NCBI RefSeq assembly: GCF_003946275.1
Contig: NZ_RHNQ01000012.1
Span: forward strand, 1-45,872
DNA: 45,872 nucleotides
Direction of reading: 5' to 3'
Source: Loigolactobacillus backii
GTDB lineage: Bacteria; Bacillota; Bacilli; Lactobacillales; Lactobacillaceae
Position 1 is the first letter of the stretch; the number at the start of each line of letters is the position of its first letter. The notes beneath the pieces are model-generated. The model searched no databases and was not told the origin of the DNA. It saw nothing but the letters and a program-made list of their open reading frames with translations. Shown in pieces: positions 1 through 8,835 of the stretch. A program made the position numbers and the translations under genes.

Positions 1-87
1 GAACAATTAGAGAATATCACACAGCATCCAAACAGCGAAGCTGGTCAATACTTGAATACATTTTTAATAATACGAGGAGGTGAGAAC

Positions 88-1059
88 ATGTCTGTTGAAG
101 AACAAGCAACCAAAATATTAAGAATGGCCGTTGAACAAAGACTGACCGATTTATATTTTTTACCGGTTGGCCAGCAATATCAGATTAAAAAACGAACGAG
201 TACGGGCATTGAATTGTGGCAAATGATGACGAGAACGGAAGTTAAGCCATTATTAAATCATTTGAAGTATAGCGCCAAGATGTCACTTAGTGAGACGAGA
301 CGGCCACAATTAGGGGCACGAACACTTAAAATGGCCGATAGTACTGTATTTTTACGTTTATCCACCGTCGGAAATTTTGAAAACCTTGAATCAATGGTTA
401 TTCGCTTTATTTACGCGTACGCCGATACGAATCAATTTATTTTTCCCCAGCAATTAACCCAGTTGCAGCAATTAAGTCAACAACGTGGGCTAATGTTGTT
501 TGCTGGACCAACTGGTTCCGGTAAAACAACAACTTTATATCGAATTGCCCGGCAAAATGCTCAGGAAAAAATCGTTATGGCAATCGAAGATCCGATTGAA
601 ATTTATGAAAATAATTTTCTGCAACTTCAAGTTAATGAACAAGCGAATATGACTTACGCCGAATTACTGAAAGTCAGTTTACGTCACCGGCCAGATATTT
701 TTATTATTGGGGAAATTCGTGATGAACAAACTGCCGCCGCAGCGATTAGGGCGGCTTTAAGTGGCCATTTGGTGTTGAGTACGGTTCACGCGCGGAGTGC
801 TACCGGGGTCATTAAGCGCCTAACTGATTTTAAAATTGACCAAGAAACTTTAAAAGATTGTCTAACCAGTGTCTGTTATCAACGAATTTTACCCACTGAA
901 AAAAAGCAGGCGGCTATTTTGTTTGATTTACTGAGTAATCAGATCTTGGCAGCGGCCTTTAACGGAAAAACGCCGGCAGGTTGGCCCAAATTATTGGAGC
1001 AGGCATGGCAGGATGGAATTATTTCTTCAGAAACGGTTAAAGCATATCAAAATGGGTAA
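88..1059 (+). CDS. comGA: ComGA, competence pilus assembly ATPase
   Basis: Cytoplasmic secretion/traffic ATPase (GspE/PilB family) that powers assembly of the competence pseudopilus for DNA uptake. The 323-residue product has a Walker A motif GPTGSGKT at about residues 140-147, a Walker B/Asp-box region with IFIIGEIRDE near residues 204-215, and the conserved histidine stretch STVHARSA after it. The ATG at 88 is chosen because GAGGAGGTG lies just upstream; the same frame is open to the left edge, so a longer TTG start at 52 is possible but has no good ribosome site. It is the first gene of a tightly overlapping comG operon. The upstream promoter lies outside the window. Family assignment is firm. 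Confidence 0.96.
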   Translation: MSVEEQATKILRMAVEQRLTDLYFLPVGQQYQIKKRTSTGIELWQMMTRTEVKPLLNHLKYSAKMSLSETRRPQLGARTLKMADSTVFLRLSTVGNFENLESMVIRFIYAYADTNQFIFPQQLTQLQQLSQQRGLMLFAGPTGSGKTTTLYRIARQNAQEKIVMAIEDPIEIYENNFLQLQVNEQANMTYAELLKVSLRHRPDIFIIGEIRDEQTAAAAIRAALSGHLVLSTVHARSATGVIKRLTDFKIDQETLKDCLTSVCYQRILPTEKKQAAILFDLLSNQILAAAFNGKTPAGWPKLLEQAWQDGIISSETVKAYQNG

Positions 1060-2047
1060 GCAACGACGTCATTTCGAAATTGAATTTTTTTCGTTACTGG
1101 CCGATTTATTGGAAGCAGGTTTTTCCTTACCCCAAAGCATTGAATTTATGCTGGTCCTATTACCCAATCAATCGGACCGGTTAGTTCTACTTAAGCAACA
1201 GTTAAGTTCCGGAAAAGAGTTGGCAGATGCCTTTTTTGAGGTGGGAATTAACGCGGATGTTGTGAGCCAAATTCGAATTACCGAAAGGCACGGTGATTTG
1301 CAGCAGAGTCTAAAACAAATCGGGCGCTTATTACTTGAGCAAGAAAAGCAAAAGCGGCAACTTAAACGCCTATTGCGCTATCCCTTCGTGTTGTTATTGC
1401 TTTTAGGCGGGCTCATCTTTTTTGTCAAACAGATGATTGAACCCGAACTACTATCCTGGCAGGCCAATATGAACCAAAATGTCCTGTTTTATTGGCGTTA
1501 CTTTGGCCTCAGCTTGGCGGGGATCGGTTTAATTAGTTTGCTTTTTTACTTGAAGTTACGTTTTGAAAAGAATCCGCTAAAAAGAGCTGTATTCCGTAAC
1601 CGCTTACCACTTATTGGCCGTTCGTACCGTGAATACTACCATTATTATTTACTTTTTAACTTGGGAACGTTATTAAAAAACGGATTGAACTTACAAGAAA
1701 TTTGTCAGTTATTGGCCAATTTTTCGGAAAACAGTTTACTTTATCAACTCGGCAAGCAGATTCGGCCGCAATTGGCAGAAGGTAAAAACTTAGCAAATAT
1801 CGTAACGGAACAGGCGTTATTTCCGGATGAATTAGCATTATTCGTCCAAAAAGGGGAAACTAAGGAATTTTTGGGAGAAGAACTGATCGTTCAGGCAAGA
1901 TTGACTTACCGCAGAATGCTGCAAGAGATCGAACGAATCGTCACTTACGTTCAACCTTTCTTTTTTGGCATTATAGCTTTGACGATTGTCGGTGTCTATT
2001 TAAGCATTTTACTACCGCTGTACCAAATGATGGAGGGGATGTACTAA
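1052..2047 (+). CDS. comGB: ComGB, competence pilus inner-membrane platform protein
   Basis: Polytopic GspF/PilC-family membrane protein that, with ComGA, forms the assembly platform of the competence pseudopilus. Hydrophobic segments are visible around LLLLLGGLIFFVKQM, the region starting YFGLSLAGIGLISLLFY, and a C-terminal segment with FFFGIIALTIVGVYLSILL, the usual three-helix pattern; two related cytoplasmic halves carry LLADLLEAGFSLPQS and LLFNLGTLLKNGLNLQE. The ATG at 1052 overlaps the comGA stop by 8 nt, the same style of overlap seen later in the operon. An in-frame ATG at 1013 would add 13 residues; neither has a strong ribosome site, so the start is uncertain. Family assignment is firm. 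Confidence 0.92.
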   Translation: MGKQRRHFEIEFFSLLADLLEAGFSLPQSIEFMLVLLPNQSDRLVLLKQQLSSGKELADAFFEVGINADVVSQIRITERHGDLQQSLKQIGRLLLEQEKQKRQLKRLLRYPFVLLLLLGGLIFFVKQMIEPELLSWQANMNQNVLFYWRYFGLSLAGIGLISLLFYLKLRFEKNPLKRAVFRNRLPLIGRSYREYYHYYLLFNLGTLLKNGLNLQEICQLLANFSENSLLYQLGKQIRPQLAEGKNLANIVTEQALFPDELALFVQKGETKEFLGEELIVQARLTYRRMLQEIERIVTYVQPFFFGIIALTIVGVYLSILLPLYQMMEGMY

Positions 2048-2428
2048 ATGAAAATTATTTTGAAGAATAAAATGAGTCGAAGGGTGTCGTTGCGCGATTC
2101 TTTTGCACAAATTAAAAGGTCAGTTTCAAAATTTAGTTATCTAATTTTAAAAAAATCGAAAAGGGCTTTCACCTTGATCGAAATGGTAGCTGTCTTATTC
2201 ATTATTACTTTATTAATTATGATCGTGTTACCCAATGTGGGTGCTCAACGTAAGAATGCCGAGTCAACCAGCGATGTCGCGTTTAAAACAGTTGTCCAAA
2301 CCCAAAGGGATCTTTACGCCAATGATCACGATAATAAGCGTGCCAGTCTGGATGAATTAAAAGAGGCGGGTTATTTGTCCGAGAAGCAATTAACTAAGGC
2401 CAAGGCACTTGAAGCCAAAGAAAAATGA
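2048..2428 (+). CDS. comGC: ComGC, major competence pseudopilin
   Basis: Type IV pilin-like protein, the main subunit of the competence pilus. The class III signal is AFTLIEMVAVL with the conserved Glu at mature position 5, followed by the hydrophobic helix ending LIMIVLPNV. GGAGGGG eight to nine bases upstream supports the ATG at 2048, directly after the comGB stop. Two oddities: the leader before the cleavage point is about 40 residues and rich in Lys/Arg, much longer than the usual short ComGC leader, and the residue before the cleaved bond is Ala40 rather than Gly. The mature protein of about 86 residues is normal in size. Processing would need the prepilin peptidase ComC, not in the window. 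Confidence 0.94.
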   Translation: MKIILKNKMSRRVSLRDSFAQIKRSVSKFSYLILKKSKRAFTLIEMVAVLFIITLLIMIVLPNVGAQRKNAESTSDVAFKTVVQTQRDLYANDHDNKRASLDELKEAGYLSEKQLTKAKALEAKEK

Positions 2429-2832
2429 TTAGTCACCGTGGCTTTACGTTAATTGAAACGGTTATTGTTTTAGCGATGACCAGTTTATGTATTACCTTTC
2501 CTGCCAGCCAATTACGCCCTTTTTATTATCACCGGGCAGAAACAATTTTTTTAAATCAATTTGATCAGGCGTGGCACTATAGTTTGATTAAATCGGCCGT
2601 GGAGCGGGATCGCGTCCAGGTGAGTATTACGCAAAAGCAAGTTTTATTTCGGGGTAAAGACAGCGGCTGGAGCCACCAAATTATACTGCCAGAAACAATG
2701 CGGGCGCTTCCACAACAATTTTCCCTAAGTAATCAAGGACACGTTAGTCCAGTTAAAATAACTTTTCATTCCGATTATTTTAAAAATAATACGGTTCTAA
2801 AACCGCAAATGGGGTGGGGTTCTTATGAATAA
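2425..2832 (+). CDS. comGD: ComGD, minor competence pseudopilin
   Basis: Minor pseudopilin of the competence pilus, 135 residues. A short leader ends at Gly6, followed by FTLIETVIVLAM with Glu at mature position 5 and a hydrophobic helix; the rest is a soluble domain. The ATG overlaps the comGC stop as ATGA, so translation is probably coupled. Its place between comGC and comGE fixes the name, since minor ComG pilins diverge strongly in sequence. Confidence 0.9.
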   Translation: MISHRGFTLIETVIVLAMTSLCITFPASQLRPFYYHRAETIFLNQFDQAWHYSLIKSAVERDRVQVSITQKQVLFRGKDSGWSHQIILPETMRALPQQFSLSNQGHVSPVKITFHSDYFKNNTVLKPQMGWGSYE

Positions 2833-3034
2833 ATTACGATCAGGTTTTGTTTTAATGGAGACCATGTTTGCGCTCTTTTTAATCACTTTAGGGATTATTA
2901 GTTTTGGAGAAAGTTTTCAACAATTTCAAAGGCAAGTGAACCTTGAACAAGCTAAAGTAGGTCAGGCAAAATTGATTTACGAGTCCAGCCAAGTTAAGTT
3001 AGCCAAGACTATTTTGGTGGATGATCGACGATGA
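2825..3034 (+). CDS. comGE: ComGE, minor competence pseudopilin
   Basis: Short (69-residue) minor pseudopilin. The leader MNKLRSG precedes FVLMETMFALFLITLG, with Glu at mature position 5 and a hydrophobic helix; a short charged tail follows. It overlaps comGD by 8 nt and comGF by 4 nt. The assignment rests on the pilin signal plus operon position; the sequence itself would be too short to name alone. Confidence 0.85.
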   Translation: MNKLRSGFVLMETMFALFLITLGIISFGESFQQFQRQVNLEQAKVGQAKLIYESSQVKLAKTILVDDRR

Positions 3035-3480
3035 CACTTAAAGCAAATCATGCCGGATTTACGCTGGCTGAAACTGTCCTGGGGTTATTTGTGTTGGTTT
3101 TAAGCGTCTGGTTATTACAGTTCCAATTGACCCAATTTAAACGGATTACCACCTATTTCAATGATGACACAACACTGAACTTTCACGTTGCTAACTGTCA
3201 ATTGGGTGATTTTTTGGCGGATAGTTATTTTGTTAGTCGAAGTGACCAGCAAGTTACCTTTTACCGAATGAAAGAAAAAAAGATCTATCAATTAGAGCAG
3301 TATCAGGATATGCTGCGTGTTCGGGGTGCGACTAAAGGTCATATGCCGTTGTTACAGTCAGTGGCTAATGTGAAAATGAGTTACCAGCAGCCAATTCTAA
3401 CGGTCAAAATAACGTTGAGGAACCGGCAAACTTTTATCAGCAAACAATATTTACCTAAAGGGAGTCCGACAGTTGAATAA
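3031..3480 (+). CDS. comGF: ComGF, minor competence pseudopilin
   Basis: Minor pseudopilin of 149 residues with cleavage site HAG/FTLAETVLGLFVL, Glu at mature position 5, a hydrophobic N-terminal helix and a beta-rich C-terminal half (for example YLPKGSPTVE at the end). ATGA overlap with comGE and an 8-nt overlap with comGG show that it is part of one translationally coupled operon. ComGF is assigned from length, pilin signal and position. Confidence 0.88.
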   Translation: MTLKANHAGFTLAETVLGLFVLVLSVWLLQFQLTQFKRITTYFNDDTTLNFHVANCQLGDFLADSYFVSRSDQQVTFYRMKEKKIYQLEQYQDMLRVRGATKGHMPLLQSVANVKMSYQQPILTVKITLRNRQTFISKQYLPKGSPTVE

Positions 3481-3817
3481 ACGACGTTCAGGGAGTGTTT
3501 TAATCACGGCGGTTATCTTTTTAGCACTTACCATCTTATTGATTGAAGGGTATGCATTGGTTTATCGGCAGCAAGTGATGACGTTACGGACGATCAAGTG
3601 TCGCTACCAACAGGACACGCTTTATAATTTGACGCTAGCGCAACTCGATCAAGGTGTCGCCAAAAATCAATTTAATTATTCGCTTGGACAAGTTACGGTT
3701 GTAGATAACCAATTTATTATTAAATTGAAGGAATCAAATAAGGAAATTCACCGAGATTTCGCAATAACGAAAAAGTCTGATACTAGTAAAACGAAAGCGC
3801 TTGAAAAAGTAGATTAG
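3473..3817 (+). CDS. comGG: ComGG, minor competence pseudopilin
   Basis: Last pilin-like gene of the operon, 114 residues. The N terminus MNKRRSGSVLITAVIFL has a Gly7/Ser8 junction and a hydrophobic helix but lacks the Glu5 of the other pilins, as is common for ComGG. The start is TTG at 3473, supported by AAAGGGAG about nine bases upstream; no ATG is available at this place. The role in pilus assembly is inferred from the operon. Confidence 0.82.
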   Translation: MNKRRSGSVLITAVIFLALTILLIEGYALVYRQQVMTLRTIKCRYQQDTLYNLTLAQLDQGVAKNQFNYSLGQVTVVDNQFIIKLKESNKEIHRDFAITKKSDTSKTKALEKVD

Positions 3818-3871
3818 ATTCGTTAAGATGAAATAGTATTATGTCTATTTATTTAGCTTGAGGTGAATTGA

Positions 3872-4885
3872 TTGGGACAAAAAGATGTTGAAGCATTATA
3901 TAAACATTTGGATACAACAGCAATGTTGTTAAAGCGTGATTTAGATGTGTCTTACATGGATGCACTCATAGAAACAGGAGAAAATATTGTTGATGGCGGT
4001 CAAATCAAAGTAGAGGATGGGTTGCCCCACGAGGCAATTCGCCAGCAGTTAACAACAAGTTATCAACAGATAAATTTAAAACGTTTAACAACCGATGAGA
4101 TTCGGCAAGCGTTTCAGCTGGCCATTCTACGGGGTGAACGAACGGATGCAATTCAGGCCAATCATCAAATGACACCGGACGCAATTGGCTTTTTAGTTGC
4201 CTATTTGATTGAAAATCTGGCCGGTTTAAACGACCAAGAACAGGTGCTGGATTTAACCGTTGGAACTGGCAATTTACTTTATACAGTACTTAACCGCTTG
4301 TTTACGGCTAGTGGCGTCAATTTAAAGGGTTATGGGATTGATAATGATGATACGATGCTGGCCCTGGCCAACGTTGGCGCACGATTACAACACCCTGATG
4401 TTGAACTTTTTCATCAAGATGCAATTGAAGATCTAGTGGTGCCCAAGGTTGATGTTAGCCTAGCTGATTTACCAATTGGTTATTACCCAATTGACGAGCG
4501 GGCAGCAAAGTTTGCGACACATGCCGAGACCGGTCACTCGTACGCACACCATTTATTAATTGAACAAAGTATGCGTTACACTAAGGCTGCCGGTTTTGGT
4601 TTCTTTCTTGTGCCGAGTTTACTCTTTCAATCGCAAGAAGCCACTGAGTTAACTAAATGGATGACATCAGCAACATATTTACAGGGGCTATTAAATCTGC
4701 CACGGGAGTTGTTCCAGGACGAAAAGGCGCAAAAGGGTATTTTGATCTTACAAAATAAGGGTGGTCAGGCCAAGCAGGCTAAAAAAGTGATGCTTGGGGA
4801 ATTTCCTTCTTTTAAGGATCAGGCCGGTTTTCAGCGCTTTGTGGCCGAGATTAGTGAGTGGAAAGAAAAAAATATTGCACAGTAG
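3872..4885 (+). CDS. Class I SAM-dependent methyltransferase, YtxK-like
   Basis: Protein of 337 residues resembling the adenine-specific DNA-methylase fold family typified by B. subtilis YtxK, often found between comG and ackA. A SAM-binding motif I, LDLTVGTGNLLYT, lies at about residues 126-138, and DLPIGYYP stands where true N6-adenine methylases have the NPPY-type catalytic motif. The altered motif suggests a related but perhaps different substrate, so calling it a restriction methylase would be unsafe. The start is TTG at 3872 behind GAGGTGA. A 54-nt gap separates it from comGG with no terminator, and ackA follows after 13 nt, so it may be cotranscribed with both neighbours. Confidence 0.85.
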   Translation: MGQKDVEALYKHLDTTAMLLKRDLDVSYMDALIETGENIVDGGQIKVEDGLPHEAIRQQLTTSYQQINLKRLTTDEIRQAFQLAILRGERTDAIQANHQMTPDAIGFLVAYLIENLAGLNDQEQVLDLTVGTGNLLYTVLNRLFTASGVNLKGYGIDNDDTMLALANVGARLQHPDVELFHQDAIEDLVVPKVDVSLADLPIGYYPIDERAAKFATHAETGHSYAHHLLIEQSMRYTKAAGFGFFLVPSLLFQSQEATELTKWMTSATYLQGLLNLPRELFQDEKAQKGILILQNKGGQAKQAKKVMLGEFPSFKDQAGFQRFVAEISEWKEKNIAQ

Positions 4886-4898
4886 GGAGACTTGTAAC

Positions 4899-6095
4899 AT
4901 GGCAAAAGTTATTGCAATTAATGCAGGCAGCTCAAGCTTAAAGTGGAAATTATTTGATATGCCAGCTGAAAAGGTCATTGCTTCAGGAATGGTTGATCGA
5001 GTTGGCTTGAAGGATTCTGTTTTTACAGTACATTATGGTCCGGATAACAAGGAGAAATTCCAAAAGACCTTGGACATCAATGATCAAAATGCTGCTGTAA
5101 AAATGCTGCTTGAGGAGTTAATTAATTTAAAGATTGTCAAGGATATCCATGAGATTTCCGGTGTTGGTCACCGTGTCGTTGCCGGTGGCGAGATCTTCAC
5201 TGAATCAACGATTGTCGACGATAAGGTTGAACAGCAGATTAATGATTTGGCTGAATACGCACCGTTACATAATCCGGCAGAATTAATGGGAATTCAGGCT
5301 TTTCGAAAGTTATTACCTGAAGCGACCAGTGTTGCGGCCTTTGATACGTCGTTCCACCATACAATGCCCGCTGTAAATTATCTTTACAGTATTCCTTACG
5401 AATACTATGAAAAATACGGTGCACGTAAGTACGGCGCTCATGGGACAAGTCACCGCTATGTTTCTGCTCGTGCGGCAGAAATCTTGGGTAAACCACTGAA
5501 AGACTTAAAATTGATCACCTTACATTTAGGTGCTGGTGCTTCGATTACCGCAGTCAAAGATGGTAAATCATATGATACTTCGATGGGCTTCACACCATTA
5601 GCTGGGATTACGATGGCGACGCGCTCTGGTGATATTGATGCTTCATTAATGGCGTACCTCATGGAGAAATTAAACATCTCTGATCCGGAAAAGATGATTG
5701 ATATTTTAAACCACAAATCAGGTATTTTAGGTATTTCTGGACTTTCGCCTGATATGCGTGATCTTGAAAAGACACGGGATACGCGTAAACGTTCGCAGCT
5801 AGGCATTGATATCTTTGTCAATCGGATTCAAAAATACGTCGGTAGTTATGTGGCCGAAATGGGTGGTGTGGACGCGTTAGTGTTCACTGCCGGTATTGGT
5901 GAAAACGATATGACCATGCGTAAGCGAATTATCGATGGCTTAGGCTATTTTGGCGCTAAAATTGATGATGAACGGAACAATGTCATGGCCCAGGAAAGAA
6001 TTATTAGTACGGATGATTCTAAAACCAAGGTGTTGTTAGTTCCGACTAATGAAGAATTAATGATTGCGCGGGATGTTGTCCGATTAAGTAAATAA
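4899..6095 (+). CDS. ackA: Acetate kinase
   Basis: Cytosolic enzyme that interconverts acetyl phosphate plus ADP and acetate plus ATP, giving ATP in the phosphoketolase and pyruvate-dissimilation routes of lactic acid bacteria. The 398-residue length is normal. Family motifs seen are NAGSSSLKWKL at residues 8-18, HGTSHRYVS, LHLGAGASI, SGDIDASLM and FTAGIGEN. The ATG at 4899 has GGGAG upstream and gives the standard N terminus MAKVIAINAGSSS. It follows the methyltransferase by 13 nt and is followed by a terminator near 6193-6241. Confidence 0.98.
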   Translation: MAKVIAINAGSSSLKWKLFDMPAEKVIASGMVDRVGLKDSVFTVHYGPDNKEKFQKTLDINDQNAAVKMLLEELINLKIVKDIHEISGVGHRVVAGGEIFTESTIVDDKVEQQINDLAEYAPLHNPAELMGIQAFRKLLPEATSVAAFDTSFHHTMPAVNYLYSIPYEYYEKYGARKYGAHGTSHRYVSARAAEILGKPLKDLKLITLHLGAGASITAVKDGKSYDTSMGFTPLAGITMATRSGDIDASLMAYLMEKLNISDPEKMIDILNHKSGILGISGLSPDMRDLEKTRDTRKRSQLGIDIFVNRIQKYVGSYVAEMGGVDALVFTAGIGENDMTMRKRIIDGLGYFGAKIDDERNNVMAQERIISTDDSKTKVLLVPTNEELMIARDVVRLSK

Positions 6096-6192
6096 ATTAA
6101 ACTTTGAAGTTAGTTGTTTAATTGTGTCTTTACCAGACTTTAATTCTAAAGTAGAAATGATGCACGCCTTACGATATTTTCTAGTATAATGA

Positions 6193-6241
6193 AATGAATC
6201 AGGGGTTTAGCCTTAAGGGCTAACCTTTGATTCATTTTTTG
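6193..6241 (+). terminator. Rho-independent terminator after ackA
   Basis: A hairpin with TGAATCA pairing TGATTCA and an inner GGTTTAGCC/GGCTAACC stem around a TTAA loop, followed by six T. It ends the methyltransferase-ackA transcript. A TATAAT box at 6185-6190 lies just before it but has no convincing -35 partner. Confidence 0.8.
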
Positions 6242-6313
6242 CTTTTCGCGAATAGTAAGCGGCCAGGACTTTTGTCTCAACCGCAAACACAGCTTAGGAA
6301 GGTTTAGACCATT

Positions 6314-6778
6314 ATGTTAAGTATAATAGAATTAGGGTTACTTTTAATTATTTTATTGGTGGAAGGTTGGTTCTGGTGGCTGATCAAAATTCCCGCGCGG
6401 CCTAATTGGTGGGTACGTGGGGGCCTAGTTCTGCTAGCCTTATTGCTGCTTTGTTTAACGGTACCGAACGAAAGCTTTGTTACAGCCAAAATTCAAAGTA
6501 TTTTTGCTGCCGGCTTATTAATTGTAATTGCCGTTTGGCCAAAAGGATTAATGGTCAAAGGTATTTTAAATGGTGCTTATAGTACACGTTTGTACACGAC
6601 GATTATTAGTATTCAATTACGATTTGACCAGAAAAGAAAGGTCACTTACCTAGCTTATCAAGCTGGACCAATGGCACATTATCAATTACGTTTCAAGAAA
6701 ACGCCAACTGAGTTACAGAGCTACCTAGAACACTATTTTGATGCCGATTTAATTCAAAAACAAGCAAGCAAAAAGTAG
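6314..6778 (+). CDS. Small membrane protein of unknown function
   Basis: A 154-residue protein not recognised by family. Three hydrophobic stretches are visible: about residues 3-24 (ELGLLLIILLVEGWFWWL), 35-52 (GGLVLLALLLLCLTV) and 62-80 (IFAAGLLIVIAVWP). After them comes a soluble, positively charged C-terminal domain of about 70 residues (from TRLYTTIISIQLRF to the end), probably cytoplasmic by the positive-inside rule. The ATG at 6314 lies 12 bases after AGGAAGG. It stands alone between the ackA terminator and the permease promoter. No function is proposed. Confidence 0.75.
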   Translation: MLSIIELGLLLIILLVEGWFWWLIKIPARPNWWVRGGLVLLALLLLCLTVPNESFVTAKIQSIFAAGLLIVIAVWPKGLMVKGILNGAYSTRLYTTIISIQLRFDQKRKVTYLAYQAGPMAHYQLRFKKTPTELQSYLEHYFDADLIQKQASKK

Positions 6779-6872
6779 TTAAGTGAAATTATTTCATTTA
6801 ACTGTGCGGAATTCTCAATGCCATTTACAACGCTAAATCTATTTTTTATATCTTTATGAGAAAAATCAGGGG

Positions 6873-6900
6873 TATAATTAGAAAATAGAAAGAAAAGGAG
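6873..6900 (+). promoter_or_regulatory. Likely -10 box and ribosome site of the permease gene
   Basis: TATAAT at 6873-6878 and AAAGGAG at 6894-6900, the latter nine bases before the ATG at 6910. The -35 element is weak, so the promoter call is tentative; the ribosome site is clear. Confidence 0.5.
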
Positions 6901-6909
6901 TTGTAAAAA

Positions 6910-8295
6910 ATGAGTGAGAAACAAACGGGTGAAACGCAGGGGTTGGCGCGTAACCTAAAAAGTCGGCACGTTCAATTGATTGCTATTGGCGGTACGATTG
7001 GAACGGGATTATTTTTAGGTGCCGGTAAATCCATTCATTTGGCAGGTCCCTCAATTTTATTTGCTTACTTATTAACCGGAATTGTTTGTTTTATGTTAAT
7101 GCGTGCGCTGGGAGAGTTATTGCTCTCAGATTTAAATTTGCATTCATTTGTTGATTTTATAAAAGAATATCTGGGCGAAAGTGCTGGCTTTATCGCAGGT
7201 TGGACCTATTGGATTTGCTGGGTCACAATTGCGATGGCTGAAGTCACGGCAACTGGGCTTTACATGAAATTCTGGTTTCCGTCGTTACCGCAGTGGTTAC
7301 CCGGGCTACTAATGCTTATTATTTTATTAGGCGTTAATCTAATAACAGTTGGGGCCTTTGGTGAAGTTGAATTTTGGTTTGCCCTAATTAAGATTGTTGC
7401 TATTATTGCGTTAATTGCTGTAGGTATTTTTATGGTGATTGTTGGTTATAAAACCCCAACTGGTCAAGCAAGTTTATCTAACTTAACAAATTATGGCGGT
7501 ATTTTTCCAACTGGTGCTAAGGGCTTTATTTTATCCTTTCAAATGGTCGTTTTTAGTTTTATTGGTATTGAAATGGTTGGGATGACGGCTTCCGAGACCC
7601 AAAATCCAGAAAAATTATTGCCCAAGGCGATTAATGATATTCCGTTACGGATTATTTTATTCTACGTTGGCGCATTATTTGTTATTATGTGTATTTATCC
7701 TTGGTCTCATTTATCGGCTTCACAAAGTCCGTTTGTGCAGGTTTTCAAAAATATCGGGATTCGCTCGGCGGCTGGAATCGTCAATTTTGTCGTAATCACC
7801 GCTTCGGCCTCAGCCTGTAACAGTTCTTTGTTTAGCACCGGACGCATGCTGTTTTCGTTAGCCTATGATTCTGATAATCGCTTCTTACACCATTTCGGTA
7901 AGCTTTCCAAGAGTCGAGTACCTGCTTCGGCATTACTATTTTCAACGGTTGTTATTGCCTTTGCAGTTCTGCTTAATCTGTTTATTCCAAATATTGTCTT
8001 TACGTTAGTGTCCAGTGTGGCGACAACTTGCTTTTTATTCATTTGGGGAGCAATTATTGTAACTCACCTACGTTATCGGAAAACAAAATTAGCCGCAGCG
8101 AGCACTTTTAAAGCACCATGGCAGCCATTTGCGGATTACTTTGTTTTAGCATTTTTGGTTTTTGTTGCGGTAGTACTGTGTCTAGAAAAATCAACATTAA
8201 TTGCTTTAATTATTTCCGTTATTTGGTTTGCCGGCCTATACTTGGTTAGGTTCTCGCATGATCGCCACCGAGCAACAGGCAAACGAGTTAAGTAA
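6910..8295 (+). CDS. APC-family amino acid permease
   Basis: Integral membrane amino acid transporter of 461 residues with about 12 hydrophobic segments. The N-terminal substrate-binding helix carries GGTIGTGLFLGAGKSI (from about residue 27) after the charged stretch NLKSRHVQLIAI, typical of the AAT family (proton symporters for GABA, aromatic or D-Ser/D-Ala/Gly substrates). The middle motif EMVGMTASETQNPEKLLPKAI is also characteristic. Substrate cannot be decided from sequence; similarity of style to CycA/YcgH-type permeases is an impression only. It appears to be monocistronic. Confidence 0.9.
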   Translation: MSEKQTGETQGLARNLKSRHVQLIAIGGTIGTGLFLGAGKSIHLAGPSILFAYLLTGIVCFMLMRALGELLLSDLNLHSFVDFIKEYLGESAGFIAGWTYWICWVTIAMAEVTATGLYMKFWFPSLPQWLPGLLMLIILLGVNLITVGAFGEVEFWFALIKIVAIIALIAVGIFMVIVGYKTPTGQASLSNLTNYGGIFPTGAKGFILSFQMVVFSFIGIEMVGMTASETQNPEKLLPKAINDIPLRIILFYVGALFVIMCIYPWSHLSASQSPFVQVFKNIGIRSAAGIVNFVVITASASACNSSLFSTGRMLFSLAYDSDNRFLHHFGKLSKSRVPASALLFSTVVIAFAVLLNLFIPNIVFTLVSSVATTCFLFIWGAIIVTHLRYRKTKLAAASTFKAPWQPFADYFVLAFLVFVAVVLCLEKSTLIALIISVIWFAGLYLVRFSHDRHRATGKRVK

Positions 8296-8385
8296 GAGCT
8301 TGTTTAATTCGTTTTAAAACAACCACTAAAATAGTTTTAGAACAGATGCAAGTTAAGGCCTTATATTAAAGTTAGGGAGTTACAC

Positions 8386-8682
8386 ATGAAATTTGACGTT
8401 ATTACAAGCAATATTGCGCATACTATCAGAGACCGGCGGAAACACGCAGGCCGACAACAGGTTAGCTTTCCAGTAACCTTTACCCATAATAAAAAAGAGG
8501 CAACTGGGTGCCTTATATTTGTTGTCGAAAAAGATGGCCAGTACCAGGCAAAAAAGTTTTCTGAACGTTATATGAATATAGATGATCCTGCGGTGCACGT
8601 TTATCACGGTGCTTATTACGAATGCGATGATGATCTTGATCGGCGTGATGAGTTAATTGATGTAATTGCTGGAAAGCTTTGA
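8386..8682 (+). CDS. Small hypothetical protein
   Basis: A 98-residue soluble protein with no signal peptide or membrane segment and an acidic C-terminal part (YYECDDDLDRRDELIDVI). I do not recognise the family. It starts at ATG 8386 behind GGGAG, and the strong bidirectional terminator at 8742-8807 follows it. The clear ribosome site and isolated, terminated position support a real gene. Confidence 0.65.
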   Translation: MKFDVITSNIAHTIRDRRKHAGRQQVSFPVTFTHNKKEATGCLIFVVEKDGQYQAKKFSERYMNIDDPAVHVYHGAYYECDDDLDRRDELIDVIAGKL

Positions 8683-8741
8683 GCCGCTAAACCATTGATC
8701 CTGAATCTACCTACCCCAATAATCCCAAATTTACCTAAATT

Positions 8742-8807
8742 AAAAAAACTGGCAACCAGCCAAATTACTCATAAAGCGTGAGTAGTTGGCTAGTTGCCAG
8801 TTTTTTT
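8742..8807. terminator. Large bidirectional terminator
   Basis: A near-perfect hairpin: ACTGGCAAC...AGCCAA...ACTCA pairs with TGAGTA...TTGGCT...GTTGCCAGT around a TAAAGCG loop, flanked by an A7 run on the left and a T7 run on the right. It can end transcription of the 98-residue gene on the plus strand and of the Mga/MucBP operon on the minus strand. Confidence 0.9.
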
Positions 8808-8835
8808 ATAATTTGCCTTAAATTTTCAATACAAA

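Noticed and set aside
5239-5821. Minus-strand frames opposite ackA.
   Set aside because: Antisense shadows of a conserved enzyme gene, without ribosome sites.
6182-6190. A promoter (TATAAT) directly before the ackA terminator.
   Set aside because: No -35 at a usable distance, and a transcript from it would start within the hairpin; listed only as a remark.
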